The notes under the pieces were generated by a model. That model saw nothing but the letters and a program-made list of their open reading frames with translations. It had not been told where the DNA came from and searched no databases. A DNA stretch of 64,000 nt from Parasedimentitalea denitrificans (GTDB taxonomy: Bacteria; Pseudomonadota; Alphaproteobacteria; Rhodobacterales; Rhodobacteraceae), in NCBI RefSeq assembly GCF_011813015.1, contig NZ_QHLQ01000020.1, forward strand, positions 7,456 through 71,455, read 5' to 3'. The position numbers were made by a program, and so were the translations under genes. Below, in pieces: positions 43,371 through 52,384 of the stretch (positions are counted from its first letter, which is position 1; every line of letters starts with the position of its first letter).

Positions 43371-45092
43371 GTGACTTTCCCATTCCGACGCGCCGCAACG
43401 GCGGCTTTAGCCCTTTCTATGGCATTTGGTGCAGCGGCCCCGGTCGTGGCACAGGAACCTGCTGGTGCATATCTGGCAGGCCGTGCCGCCACCTATGACA
43501 GCGATTTTGCAGCCGCCGCCAATTATTACACCCGCGCACTGGTACGTGACCCGCAAAACGCGGTGTTGATGGAAAGCGTGATCTTTGCCCAGATGGCTCT
43601 GGGCGAGTTAAGGCGCGCGCAGCCAGTCGCGCAGCGCATGTGGGACGACGGTATCAACAGCCAGATTGCCAATATGGCGATGGTCGGAAACTTTGCTCAG
43701 GCGCAAGACTATCAGGCTTTGCTGGATCGGGACTTGGATTTGCAGGGTATTGGCCCTCTGGTGGATGGATTGGTGGCAGCTTGGGCCCATTTGGGCAAAG
43801 GTGATGAATCACAAGCCATGGCCGAGTTTGACCGGGTCGCCGAAGACGAAGGCCTTCGGTTGTTTGCGATGTACCACCGGGCGCTTGCGCTGGCCTCGAT
43901 GGGGGATTTCGAAGCCTCCGAAGCCATGTTTGCAGCTGACGACGGGCGGCTGGCAAAAATCACCCGACGTGCTGTGCTGGCGCGGGTGCAGGTCCTGTCG
44001 CAGCTGGGTCGCAATGAGCAGGCGAAGGAATTCCTGACAAGCGCCTTTGGAACCCAGCTTGACCCTGCGTTATCTGTCATCTTTGACCGCCTTACGAACA
44101 ATGAAACGCTGCCCTTCACCCAAGCGGCTACAGTTACTGATGGCATCGCCGAGGTATTCTACACCGTGGCATCGGCCCTAAGCGGTGAGGCCGCCAATGA
44201 CTATGTTCTGGTCTATGCCCGTATTGCCTCGGTTCTTAGCCCTGATCACATCGATTCGGTTCTGCTCAGCGCAGATCTTCTGGAAAACCTGGGCCGTTAT
44301 GACCTGTCAGAAGCCACCTACAAGCAGGTGAAGCCGGGGCACCCTGATTATCACGCAGCCGAAATGGGCCGTGCCGAGGCCCTGCGCCGCGCGGCCAAGC
44401 CAGACGCCGCAATCGAGGTCTTGGAGCAGCTGACACGGGAATTCCCCGATCAGGCCAACGTCTATTCCGCATTGGGGGATCTGCTGCGCCAGCAAGAGGA
44501 TTATGCCAAGGCGGTTACCGCCTATGACACTGCTCTTTCGATTTTGGATCGGGAAAAAGCGTCAAACTGGTTCATTCTCTATGCGCGTGGCATCAGCTAT
44601 GAACGCCTGCAAAAGTGGGATCTGGCCGAGGCCGATTTCCGCGCCGCGCTGGAGCTGAACCCGGACCGTCCCGAAGTGCTGAACTATCTGGGCTACTCGT
44701 TGGTTGAAAAGCAGATCAAGCTGGACGAGGCGCTGGACATGATCGAACGCGCCGTCGCTGCCCGCCCTGACTCTGGCTATATCCGCGATTCTTTGGGCTG
44801 GGTTCTGTATCGACTAGGCCGCTACGACGAAGCCAGTATGCATATGGAGCAAGCAGTTGAGCTGATGCCGGTTGACCCGGTGGTCAATGACCACTTGGGC
44901 GACGTGTTCTGGGCAGTTGGCCGCTATCTCGAGGCTGAGTTCCAGTGGAAACGGGCGCTCTCGTTTGTAGATCCCGAAGATATCGACAGCGAGGCCGACC
45001 CGGACCGCATTCGTCGCAAACTGGAAATTGGTCTGGATGAGGTTCTGGCAGAAGAAGGCGCCGAACCGCTAAAGATGGCCAATGACGGCTAA
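43371..45092 (+). CDS. Secreted TPR-repeat protein
   Basis: A 573-residue protein, GTG start, with signal peptide (about 1-28). Tandem tetratricopeptide repeats run through most of the length, clearest in the C-terminal third (YLGYSLVEKQIKLDEALDMIERAVAARPDSGYIRDSLGWVLYRLG). Such proteins scaffold envelope or secretion complexes. Overlaps ispE by 11 bp. Family common in alphaproteobacteria; specific role unknown. Confidence 0.87.
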   Translation: MTFPFRRAATAALALSMAFGAAAPVVAQEPAGAYLAGRAATYDSDFAAAANYYTRALVRDPQNAVLMESVIFAQMALGELRRAQPVAQRMWDDGINSQIANMAMVGNFAQAQDYQALLDRDLDLQGIGPLVDGLVAAWAHLGKGDESQAMAEFDRVAEDEGLRLFAMYHRALALASMGDFEASEAMFAADDGRLAKITRRAVLARVQVLSQLGRNEQAKEFLTSAFGTQLDPALSVIFDRLTNNETLPFTQAATVTDGIAEVFYTVASALSGEAANDYVLVYARIASVLSPDHIDSVLLSADLLENLGRYDLSEATYKQVKPGHPDYHAAEMGRAEALRRAAKPDAAIEVLEQLTREFPDQANVYSALGDLLRQQEDYAKAVTAYDTALSILDREKASNWFILYARGISYERLQKWDLAEADFRAALELNPDRPEVLNYLGYSLVEKQIKLDEALDMIERAVAARPDSGYIRDSLGWVLYRLGRYDEASMHMEQAVELMPVDPVVNDHLGDVFWAVGRYLEAEFQWKRALSFVDPEDIDSEADPDRIRRKLEIGLDEVLAEEGAEPLKMANDG

Positions 45093-45903
45093 GGCATTTG
45101 CCCCCGCCAAGATCAACCTGACCCTGCATGTGACCGGCCAACGCGCGGACGGGTATCATCTGCTCGACAGTCTGGTGGTCTTTGCGGATGTGGGGGATCA
45201 TCTGCATCTGACACTGGGCGATCAGCTCTCGGTTGATGTGATGGGCGAGTTCGCTGATGGCGTGCCCACCGATCACCGCAATCTGGTCTGGCAAGCCGCC
45301 AAGGGTGCAGGCTGGTCAGGACAGTTAAAGCTGGAGAAATCGCTTCCTCATGGCGCAGGTATTGGTGGCGGATCATCCGATGCCGCGACGGTGCTAAAAA
45401 CACTAGCCGCTCAAGGTCTACCAACGACTAAGGATTTTCAGCTCTCCCTCGGGGCAGACGTTCCGGTTTGCATGGCCGCGCAGGCGTCGCGCATGCAGGG
45501 CATTGGCGACCAGATCGCGCCAGTCAAATTGCCCAAGCTCCCCGCGGTGCTGGTCAATCCCGGTGCCCACGTTCCAACCGGTGCTGTTTTCTCGGCTCTG
45601 GCAACACGTGACAACCCGCCCATGCCAAGCCGCATCCCCGAGTTCACCTCGCCACAGGACTGTGCCGTCTGGTTGTCCGAACAGCGCAATGACTTGCAGG
45701 AGCCAGCCGCCGGGGTTGCGCCGCAAATTGACCGTGTCCTAGATGCGCTGAAAAGTACCAGAAATCCGTTGCTAGTGCGGATGTCTGGTTCAGGCGCCAC
45801 GTGTTTTGCGCTCTATCCGACGATGAAAGATGCTCACCACGCGGCCTATGATATCGAAACCGCGCAATCCGACTGGTGGTGTGTCGCGACAGAGCTCAGC
45901 TAA
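45082..45903 (+). CDS. ispE: 4-diphosphocytidyl-2-C-methyl-D-erythritol kinase
   Basis: A 273-residue GHMP kinase of the non-mevalonate isoprenoid pathway. AFAPAKINLTLHVTGQRADGYH start, PHGAGIGGGSSDAATVL ATP loop and VRMSGSGATCFAL are complete. Provides precursors for the prenyl chains used by UbiA and the polyprenyl synthase nearby. Overlaps the upstream TPR gene. Confidence 0.95.
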   Translation: MTAKAFAPAKINLTLHVTGQRADGYHLLDSLVVFADVGDHLHLTLGDQLSVDVMGEFADGVPTDHRNLVWQAAKGAGWSGQLKLEKSLPHGAGIGGGSSDAATVLKTLAAQGLPTTKDFQLSLGADVPVCMAAQASRMQGIGDQIAPVKLPKLPAVLVNPGAHVPTGAVFSALATRDNPPMPSRIPEFTSPQDCAVWLSEQRNDLQEPAAGVAPQIDRVLDALKSTRNPLLVRMSGSGATCFALYPTMKDAHHAAYDIETAQSDWWCVATELS

Positions 45904-45911
45904 CAACGGGG

Positions 45912-46736
45912 TCAGCAGTCATCTGGCGACACATCAATGCCAAGACCGCCAAGTAAATGATACTGCTGCCCGGCTGAAACCATCATGCCAGCATAGCTGT
46001 TCAGATCAGACAGCTGAAATCCATCCAGATCACTGCCACGCAGATCCGCCCCGGCGAAATTCGCATCCGTTGTCTCAATGCCAAGCAGGTTGCAGTCGCG
46101 CATCACCGCATTGACCAGTCGTGACCGCTGAAACGTGGCGTAGGACAGGTCACAGCCCTCAAACGTGCAGGCGGTCAGGTCCAGCTTATCAAATATGGCG
46201 TCCGCCAATTGGCAGGTTTTAAACCGCACCGAACCAAACCTGCGTTTGCCCGACGTCTGCACAAACTTGGTGTTCTCAACGTCCAAACCCCGCATCTGGC
46301 AGTCGTCAAACGACAAATCAAAGCCTTCGCAGCCGTTTATCTTGACCATCGCCATATTGCAGTTTGAAAACTTCGCACGGCCCAAGTCGCAATAGCGAAA
46401 CGCGGTGGCGCTGGCGGTTGCCCCCTCAAAGAACACAGATCCCTCAAATCGGGTGTCCCGCAGGTTGGCGCCTGTGAATTCGCAGTTGATGAACTTGCAG
46501 TTGTTCCAGCTGCTGGCGATCAGGGTATCCCCTTTGATCCGGGTGTCACGCAGGGTGCAGTCGTGAAACGACAGCTCGTCCTCGCCATCGACCCACTCAA
46601 AGTCAAAGCCGGACAGGTCCTGCCCCGAACACCCGCTCTCACGTTCAATCCTGTCTCGAAGCGCCGTATGCAAATCCCAAACCCCACGCTTCTTTTTGTC
46701 AAAATACTCCAGGGGTGAATTGACCCATAGGGTCAA
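45912..46736 (-). CDS. Pentapeptide-repeat protein
   Basis: A 274-residue protein made mainly of A(D/N)LxX-like repeats (FINCEFTGANLRDTRFEG, DLTACTFEGCDLSYATFQRS), forming a beta-helix. The first about 18 residues (...LEYFDKKKR) are encoded by a copy of the dispersed 3'-end element, so the true start is probably near residue 20, for example TTG 46676; the frame alone cannot decide. Function unknown. Confidence 0.8.
   Translation of the reverse strand: MTLWVNSPLEYFDKKKRGVWDLHTALRDRIERESGCSGQDLSGFDFEWVDGEDELSFHDCTLRDTRIKGDTLIASSWNNCKFINCEFTGANLRDTRFEGSVFFEGATASATAFRYCDLGRAKFSNCNMAMVKINGCEGFDLSFDDCQMRGLDVENTKFVQTSGKRRFGSVRFKTCQLADAIFDKLDLTACTFEGCDLSYATFQRSRLVNAVMRDCNLLGIETTDANFAGADLRGSDLDGFQLSDLNSYAGMMVSAGQQYHLLGGLGIDVSPDDC
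46689..46714 (-). repeat. 3'-end element copy behind the polyprenyl synthase
   Basis: Minus-strand reading: CCCTGGAGTATTTTGACAAAAAGAAG, about 50 bp beyond the polyprenyl synthase stop and preceded by an AGGGGGC-TCT-GCCCCCT hairpin (46735-46751). It matches copies at 38533, 10914 and 9997. It also forms the apparent 5' end of the pentapeptide gene. Confidence 0.5.
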
Positions 46737-46764
46737 GAGGGGGCAGAGCCCCCTGTAAGCCCAC

Positions 46765-47790
46765 TCAATTTAGCCGTGCAACTACATAATCCGCCAGATC
46801 GTGCAGCATATTGCGAATGGGGTGATCCGGCAAAACTGTCAGGGCGTCCTTGGCCTTGTTCGCCCAGCCATAGGCATCATCCCGTGTCGCTGTCAGGGTG
46901 CCATACTTGTCCATCAGCCCCAGCGCATGTTCCAGATCGCCGTCTTCCTGGCGACCCTTCTCTATGGTGCGCTTCCAGAAATCGCGCTCTTCATCGGTGG
47001 CCTGCGCCACGGCCTTGATCACCGGCAGGGTCAGCTTGCGTTCACGGAAATCATCGCCAACGTTTTTGCCGGTGGCCTTGGTGTCGCCCTGATAGTCGAG
47101 CAGATCATCGGCAATCTGAAACGCAATTCCCAGCGCATCGCCATAATCGAACAGGGCCTTAACCTGCGCATCATCAGCGCCAGCAATCACACCGCCCACT
47201 TCGGTCGCAGCTGAAAACAGCGCCGCTGTCTTGCCACGCACCACTTGCAAATAGATGTCTTCACCGGTGTTCAAATCCTGCGCCGCCGTCATCTGCAGAA
47301 CTTCACCTTCGGCAATGGTGGCCGAGGCATTGGCCAGAATGTCCAGCACCTGCAAAGACCCGGTTTCGACCATCAGCTGAAAGCTGCGGGAAAACAGGTA
47401 GTCGCCAACCAGAACCGAGGACTTATTATCCCACAACAGATTGGCAGTGGGACGGCCCCGGCGCTGGCCGCTTTCATCAACCACATCATCGTGCAGCAGG
47501 GTTGCGGTGTGAATGAACTCAACCGTGGCGGCCAGCTTCAGGTGATGTTCGCCCTCATAGCCGCACAGTTTTGCCGCGGCGAGGGTCAGCATCGGGCGTA
47601 ACCGCTTGCCGCCGGCCTCTACCAGATGCGCTGTGACCTCAGGAATGCGCGGCGCGTGCTTCGATGCCATTCGGGTCTGGATCAGCGTGTTCACCGCGTC
47701 CATTTCACCGCTAAGGGTCGCCGCCAATTGTTCATGTGGCTTTTGTGCAAGGCTCTGGTTCATCACATTCCCGATTGCAAGGCTCGACAT
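46765..47790 (-). CDS. Long-chain polyprenyl diphosphate synthase
   Basis: About 341 residues, E-type prenyl synthase making the side chain of ubiquinone (decaprenyl in relatives). First Asp-rich motif LLHDDVVDESGQRRG, second FQIADDLLDYQGD. Long-chain type because the residues before the first DDxxD are small. I chose ATG 47790 (MSSLAIGN); 47763 (MNQSL) is also possible. Divergent from the DUF2007 gene; supplies UbiA. Confidence 0.92.
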   Translation of the reverse strand: MSSLAIGNVMNQSLAQKPHEQLAATLSGEMDAVNTLIQTRMASKHAPRIPEVTAHLVEAGGKRLRPMLTLAAAKLCGYEGEHHLKLAATVEFIHTATLLHDDVVDESGQRRGRPTANLLWDNKSSVLVGDYLFSRSFQLMVETGSLQVLDILANASATIAEGEVLQMTAAQDLNTGEDIYLQVVRGKTAALFSAATEVGGVIAGADDAQVKALFDYGDALGIAFQIADDLLDYQGDTKATGKNVGDDFRERKLTLPVIKAVAQATDEERDFWKRTIEKGRQEDGDLEHALGLMDKYGTLTATRDDAYGWANKAKDALTVLPDHPIRNMLHDLADYVVARLN

Positions 47791-47820
47791 CCGGCCGCCC
47801 TTGCCCTTAGATCCCATCTT

Positions 47821-48036
47821 ATGAAGGAACTTTTGCGCAGCACCGACCCAACAATTATGGCCTTTGCCTCTGCCCTTCTTCAGGGGGAGGATATAGACTG
47901 CTTTCAGGTGGACGTAAATATGAGCATTCTAGAGGGTGGCATCGGAATTTTCCCGCGTCGTCTGATGGTTCGGGTCGATGACCACGCCGCAGCTGAACGT
48001 GTAATGCGCGACAATGAAATCCCCCTTGGCTTATGA
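47821..48036 (+). CDS. DUF2007-type protein
   Basis: A 71-residue protein starting MKELLRSTDPTIMAFASALLQGEDIDCFQVDVNM, a putative signal-transducing DUF2007 domain. Overlaps the methyltransferase gene by ATGA, so they are co-translated. Function not established. Confidence 0.8.
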   Translation: MKELLRSTDPTIMAFASALLQGEDIDCFQVDVNMSILEGGIGIFPRRLMVRVDDHAAAERVMRDNEIPLGL

Positions 48037-48806
48037 GCGATTTTAACGACAGCACCCTGACCTGTAACGACTTCCTTGGTGGCAAGGTCCGGTTATGGCA
48101 GCCCAAAGATGGCTATCGCGCCGGGGTGGATCCGGTGTTGCTGGCGGCCAGTGTGCCAGCCCGGCCCAAGCAGCGGGTGCTAGAGCTGGGCTGCGGGGCA
48201 GGGCAGGTTCTGTTGTGCCTTGGGGCGCGGGTCGCGGGTCTGGACCTGACCGGGGTAGAGTTGCAGCCAGATTATGCCCAGCTGGCCCGTCGAAACGGGG
48301 CAGAGAACGGTATCGACCTGTTGGTCGAGCAATGTGATTTGGCGGGCCTGCCCGAAGAACTGCGTCAGCGTCAGTTTGATCACGTTCTGGCCAATCCACC
48401 GTATTTCTCACGCGGGGCGCACAGCCCGTCAACCGATGCCGGGCGGGCGACCGCCTTGGGGGAACAGACACCGCTGTCGGATTGGATCGAGGTAGCCGCG
48501 AAACGGCTGGCGCCGCAGGGCATGCTGCACATGATCCAGCGGATTGACCGGCTTCCTGAGATGCTGATCGCCTGCGACGGGCGGCTGGGGTCAATTGAGG
48601 TGCTGCCACTGGCTGCGCGGGTGGGGCGTGCCCCTGAATTGCTGATTCTACGGGCCCGCAAATCTGGCCGGGCCGCATTCCGTCTGCACGCACCGCTCAT
48701 CCTGCACAAAGGTGACCGGCACGAGGTGGATGGCGACAGTTATCAACCCTGTATTGCAGCCGTTCTTCGCAAGGGCGAAGCCCTGGAATGGCCCGGATCG
48801 CGTTAG
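48033..48806 (+). CDS. TrmN6-like methyltransferase
   Basis: A 257-residue SAM methyltransferase. RVLELGCGAGQVLLCLGARV is motif I; NPPYFSRG the N6-adenine NPPY motif. It resembles tRNA1(Val) A37 N6-methyltransferases; RNA target not certain. Followed by a GCCGGTA-CT-TACCGGC hairpin (48830-48845). Confidence 0.88.
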   Translation: MSDFNDSTLTCNDFLGGKVRLWQPKDGYRAGVDPVLLAASVPARPKQRVLELGCGAGQVLLCLGARVAGLDLTGVELQPDYAQLARRNGAENGIDLLVEQCDLAGLPEELRQRQFDHVLANPPYFSRGAHSPSTDAGRATALGEQTPLSDWIEVAAKRLAPQGMLHMIQRIDRLPEMLIACDGRLGSIEVLPLAARVGRAPELLILRARKSGRAAFRLHAPLILHKGDRHEVDGDSYQPCIAAVLRKGEALEWPGSR

Positions 48807-48829
48807 TGCTGCGCGGTGCATTGCCGCAG

Positions 48830-48845
48830 GCCGGTACTTACCGGC
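48830..48845 (+). terminator. Hairpin after methyltransferase gene
   Basis: Perfect 7-bp palindromic stem with a 2-base loop about 25 bp beyond the stop. No T-tract, so the terminator function is uncertain. Confidence 0.35.
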
Positions 48846-48959
48846 AATAACTAGCCTAAAAGACTCAAACTCATGACAAAATAATGCGCCTGCAGCGTGA
48901 CAGTTGCGATTTGTTGTGGTCCACTCATTCGGCAAACTAAGCTTTTAAGGAGGATTGCC

Positions 48960-49136
48960 ATGAGCCTCAGCTCACATCTGGTTGAACTGAAAAAGAAGCA
49001 CGATGCCCTAAGTGAAGAAGTGGAAGTTGCGCAACGCGCACCCAGCACGGACGGGCTCGAAATCGCCGAGATGAAAAAGCAGAAGCTGAAACTCAAGGAA
49101 GAGATCGAACGTTTATCAACGGCCGAACTGACCTAG
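48960..49136 (+). CDS. DUF465/YdcH-type small coiled-coil protein
   Basis: A 58-residue protein. An AAGGAGG RBS 6-13 bp before ATG 48960 decides the start. HLVELKKKHDALSEEVEVAQ and the charged KKQKLKLKEEIERL helix match DUF465, a two-helix family of unknown function. Confidence 0.85.
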   Translation: MSLSSHLVELKKKHDALSEEVEVAQRAPSTDGLEIAEMKKQKLKLKEEIERLSTAELT

Positions 49137-49150
49137 CGTGATGTGGGTAG

Positions 49151-49168
49151 GGGCCTGATGGCCCCCGC
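49151..49168. terminator. Hairpin downstream of the DUF465 gene
   Basis: GGGGCC-TGAT-GGCCCC stem, extended by flanking pairs, between the convergent genes ending at 49136 and 49222. T-tract weak; bidirectional role possible. Confidence 0.4.
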
Positions 49169-49221
49169 CCAACCGTTATCGAATACAATCGACCCTTATC
49201 TGCCGCGTCGGATGCTTCGCG

Positions 49222-50088
49222 TCAGCGTAGGGATGCGCTGGCCCGTGCCGCAATAATTGCACCAAGGGTGATCAACCCCGCCGCCACCGCCAGTCCCCAT
49301 GATGGGGCTGCAATCCCGGCAATGACCAATACCAAGGTAGACAACAGTGGCGCGCTGTAGGAACTGGTGCCTAGCATTTGTATGTCGCCCTGTTTGACGC
49401 CAATATCCCAGACATAGAACGCCAATCCTACTGGACCCAGTCCCAACAACAGGGTTGCACCCCAACCGACGGGTCCAATCGGCCAGACCGTGTCCTCAAT
49501 CGCAAAATGCAGCCCCCACGAAGCCACAGCAGAGACACAGCAGAATACCGCAACCGAACTGGTTGGCGCTGTTCCTATCAAGCGGGAGATCACCGAGTAC
49601 CCCGACCATGTCAGCGCGCACAGTAGCGCCAGCCCGTAGCCGGGCAGATACTGCATCTGAAACCCGGTTCCGCCACCGGCAATGATTGTAGCCGCCCCAA
49701 CAAACCCCAGTGCAGCGCCGATTAGGTGCCCTCGGCGCAGGGTCTCTCCGGGTAGCAACCCGGAAAACAATACGATCAGCAGCGGCCACAGATAGGCAAT
49801 CAGCCCAGCCTCGGCCGCAGGGGCCAGTCGCAGAGCCGAGAAATACAATGCGTGATAGCCAAACAAGCCGACAGAGCCAAAAGCATAGACTTTCCATGAG
49901 ACACGGCGCAATTGCCCCAGTTGGCCAGCGGCTGTGGTCCAGATCAGCCCAAGGGTGCCGCCGATACTAAAGCAGATGGCGTTCAGCAATAGGGGCGGGG
50001 TTGGGGCCGAGCCAACGGTGAGAAGGGCCAGAAGCGACCATAACAAAACGGCGACAAAGCCGATTGCAGTTGCCTTGGGTTTGGTCAT
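49222..50088 (-). CDS. EamA-family (DMT) transporter
   Basis: A 288-residue ten-helix inner-membrane protein with two EamA repeats; GYHALYFSALRLAPAAEAGLIAYLWPLLIVLFSGLLPGE is characteristic. Exports or imports metabolites; substrate unknown. Its ATG overlaps the LysR stop (ATGA), so the two are one transcriptional unit. Confidence 0.87.
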   Translation of the reverse strand: MTKPKATAIGFVAVLLWSLLALLTVGSAPTPPLLLNAICFSIGGTLGLIWTTAAGQLGQLRRVSWKVYAFGSVGLFGYHALYFSALRLAPAAEAGLIAYLWPLLIVLFSGLLPGETLRRGHLIGAALGFVGAATIIAGGGTGFQMQYLPGYGLALLCALTWSGYSVISRLIGTAPTSSVAVFCCVSAVASWGLHFAIEDTVWPIGPVGWGATLLLGLGPVGLAFYVWDIGVKQGDIQMLGTSSYSAPLLSTLVLVIAGIAAPSWGLAVAAGLITLGAIIAARASASLR

Positions 50089-51032
50089 GCTGGGGGGATG
50101 TCCTCGATTGGAATAATAGTTAAAGCCTCTGAAATATGCGCAGTTTTCTCAATCTCTGCGAATATCCATTCCCGAAAAGCGGCGATCTGCGGTTTTGACT
50201 CGGATCCCATGGCGCATAGAAACCGAAAATGGGCTTTGGATTCCAGAGCTGTTTTGAATGGGGCGACTAAACGTCCTTCATTCAGGTCCTTAAGCACCAT
50301 AGCACGACGACCCAAGGCAACGCCTGCGCCATTTATCGCCGCGTCAACCACATGGTCGGCCTGCGAAAAATAGGCACCATGTTCCGGGATGTGATGGATC
50401 CCTTGTGATCGAAACCAAGCAGGCCAATCGCAAGGTGGGTTCAGAAAATTGACGGACTCGTCAAATAGCAATGGTGCCTCCGTCAGGCTTTCTGGTGTGG
50501 TGTAGCGTTCTGCCAGTTCTGGGGACATTACCGGCAGTACCCACTCACGGCGCAGGGGGCGCGACCACAGATCCGGATCAGGGCCATATCCAAAACGAAT
50601 TGCCACATCGACTTCATCAAGGGTGAAGTCTTCCCTTCGCAGCGTAGCTGAAAATCTTAAATCAATGTCAGGATGGGCGCGGGCAAATTCATAAAGACGT
50701 GGAGCCAGCCATTTGGCGGTAAAGGCCGGGCCAGCTGTCACAGTCAACGTGGTATTGTCCTGCAGGCGTCGTGCGGCACTCCACGCTGCTGACAGTGCGC
50801 GAAACCCATCTGCTGCACCGGGGGCAAGTGTGCGTCCGGCTTCGGTCAATTCGACTTTGCGGTTCAGGCGATGGAACAGGGGCTGACCCAGATGTTCTTC
50901 CAGTGATTTGATCTGAAACGACAGGGCCGCCGGTGTGACATTCAACTCTGCTGCGGCATGGGCGAATGACATGTGGCGGGCGGCGGCATCAAAGGCGCGC
51001 AGGGCAGTAAGCGGAGGGAGGCGGTTCAACAT
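50085..51032 (-). CDS. LysR-family regulator, GcvA-like
   Basis: A 315-residue LTTR starting MLNRLPPLTALRAFDAAARHMS; HTH within the first 65 residues, effector domain after. ATG 51032 preferred; a start at 51041 adds three residues. Co-transcribed with and probably controlling the EamA gene. Divergent from the 46-residue gene at 51143. Confidence 0.87.
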   Translation of the reverse strand: MLNRLPPLTALRAFDAAARHMSFAHAAAELNVTPAALSFQIKSLEEHLGQPLFHRLNRKVELTEAGRTLAPGAADGFRALSAAWSAARRLQDNTTLTVTAGPAFTAKWLAPRLYEFARAHPDIDLRFSATLRREDFTLDEVDVAIRFGYGPDPDLWSRPLRREWVLPVMSPELAERYTTPESLTEAPLLFDESVNFLNPPCDWPAWFRSQGIHHIPEHGAYFSQADHVVDAAINGAGVALGRRAMVLKDLNEGRLVAPFKTALESKAHFRFLCAMGSESKPQIAAFREWIFAEIEKTAHISEALTIIPIEDIPPA

Positions 51033-51142
51033 CTCACACAAGTATTACTTAACTGATCTAATGAAAAGTCTCGTTTGTAGGTTCTTTTAGCAGTCGTCAT
51101 ATTGGCTACAGATAAACAAGCCTGAATCGAAGGAGCCTCGCC

Positions 51143-51283
51143 ATGCTGGAATATAACGCAAATGCCGCCACCAGAGACGCCATCGCCCGTGCCCACGCTG
51201 AGCGTGGACAAATGATGCGTGATGCATGGAATTGGCTTTGGCGCTCTCGCAAGTCGGGCGCGGTCAAGGCTGTGACCGTTTGA
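51143..51283 (+). CDS. Small basic protein, unknown function
   Basis: A 46-residue protein (MLEYNANAATRDAIARAHAE...) with an AAGGAG at 51130-51135, good spacing. The RxxxxRAHxERxxxxxxxWxW pattern and basic C-terminus suggest a short helical protein, as seen for several short Rhodobacterales ORFs. Divergent from the LysR gene. No function assigned. Confidence 0.6.
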   Translation: MLEYNANAATRDAIARAHAERGQMMRDAWNWLWRSRKSGAVKAVTV

Positions 51284-51338
51284 TCAGGATACGACTTTCC
51301 GCTGAACGCAGCGCGCGCGTTCTTACGGGATACAGAAA

Positions 51339-51376
51339 GGGCCGGTCCATATGGGCCGGCCCTTGTTGCTTTTGAC
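51339..51376. terminator. Bidirectional terminator before phaB end
   Basis: AAGGGCCGG...CCGGCCCTT, about 12 bp including inner pairs, followed by GTTGCTTTT on the plus strand and by TTTCTGT on the minus strand. It separates the 46-residue gene from the convergent phaB. Confidence 0.65.
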
Positions 51377-51386
51377 GGTCTAGATC

Positions 51387-52109
51387 TTAGACAAAGAACT
51401 GCGCGCCATTGGCCGAAATGGTCGAGCCGTTGACAAAGCCTGAGTCATCGGAGGCCAGGAAGACCACGCAACGTGCGATCTCTTCGGGCTCACCCAGTCG
51501 ACCTGTGGGGATCTGCGAGATAATGCTGTCGCGCACTTTCTCGGGCACGGCCATCACCATTTCAGTGGCGATATAGCCGGGGCAGATGGCGTTGGCGGTA
51601 ATGCCCGCACGTGCGCCCTCTTGAGCCAGTGATTTCACAATCCCCAGATCGCCAGCCTTGGTGGCGGCATAGTTGACCTGCGCGAACTGACCTTTTTGAC
51701 CGTTGATCGAGCTGATCACGATAACCCGGCCAAACTTGCGCTCACGCATACCGGGCCAGATTGGGTGCACAGTGTTGAACACGCCGGTCAGGTTGGTGTC
51801 GACCACCTGGTGCCACTGTTCGGGTGTCATCTTATGGAACGGTGCGTCGCGGGTGATGCCGGCATTGGCGACCACAACATCAATCGGGCCAAGATCTGCT
51901 TGGACCTTTGCGATCCCGGCACTGCTTTCTTCATAGTCCGCAACATTCCACTTGTAGGTCTTGATGCCGGTCTCTTCGGTAAATGCGGCGGCTGCTTGGT
52001 CATTCCCGGCATAGGTGGCGGCCACAGTGTAGCCTTCGGCCTTAAGCGCCTGAGAAATTGCTGCGCCGATACCGCGTGTTCCGCCGGTGACGAGAGCTGT
52101 TCGTGCCAT
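51387..52109 (-). CDS. phaB: Acetoacetyl-CoA reductase
   Basis: A 240-residue short-chain dehydrogenase. It reduces acetoacetyl-CoA to 3-hydroxybutyryl-CoA with NADPH for PHB. N-terminal ALVTGGTRGIGAAIS (TGxxxGIG), catalytic SSINGQKGQFAQVNYAATKAG (S-Y-K). I chose ATG 52109, not the frame start at 52136. PhaA is upstream on the same strand. Confidence 0.92.
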   Translation of the reverse strand: MARTALVTGGTRGIGAAISQALKAEGYTVAATYAGNDQAAAAFTEETGIKTYKWNVADYEESSAGIAKVQADLGPIDVVVANAGITRDAPFHKMTPEQWHQVVDTNLTGVFNTVHPIWPGMRERKFGRVIVISSINGQKGQFAQVNYAATKAGDLGIVKSLAQEGARAGITANAICPGYIATEMVMAVPEKVRDSIISQIPTGRLGEPEEIARCVVFLASDDSGFVNGSTISANGAQFFV

Positions 52110-52384
52110 ATAGAGAATCCCTTGGTAAAGTTTCACTTAGTAATCTTGCTACGAATTTAGTCCTACACGCGCAATATTATTGCGCAAGGAAAAATGCTGC
52201 ATTGCCGCACAATTGTCGCATGCGAGATGTGACATGGGCGTGAAAAGCTTAGCTGCTTATCGGCAATTTACCAAATCTGCCGAACCGGAGCCTTGATTTG
52301 CAGCAATAATCAGCGCGAATTCCGGGCGCGCAAAGAAAAAGGGCGCCCAAAGGACGCCCTTAATAGAATCAGTGGTGTGCCGGG
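52110..52384. promoter_or_regulatory. phaA-phaB intergenic region
   Basis: A 275-bp gap between same-strand genes. It holds the terminator behind phaA at 52335-52364, and TGC/GCA-rich sequence (GCAATATTATTGC, TGCTGCATTGCCGCAC) near the phaB start that could bind PhaR. It indicates phaB has its own promoter. Confidence 0.45.
52335..52364 (-). terminator. Terminator downstream of phaA
   Basis: Minus strand: AAGGGCG-TCCTTTGG-CGCCCTT, then TTTCTTTG. It lies 20 bp beyond the phaA stop, so part of the transcription ends before phaB. Confidence 0.7.
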
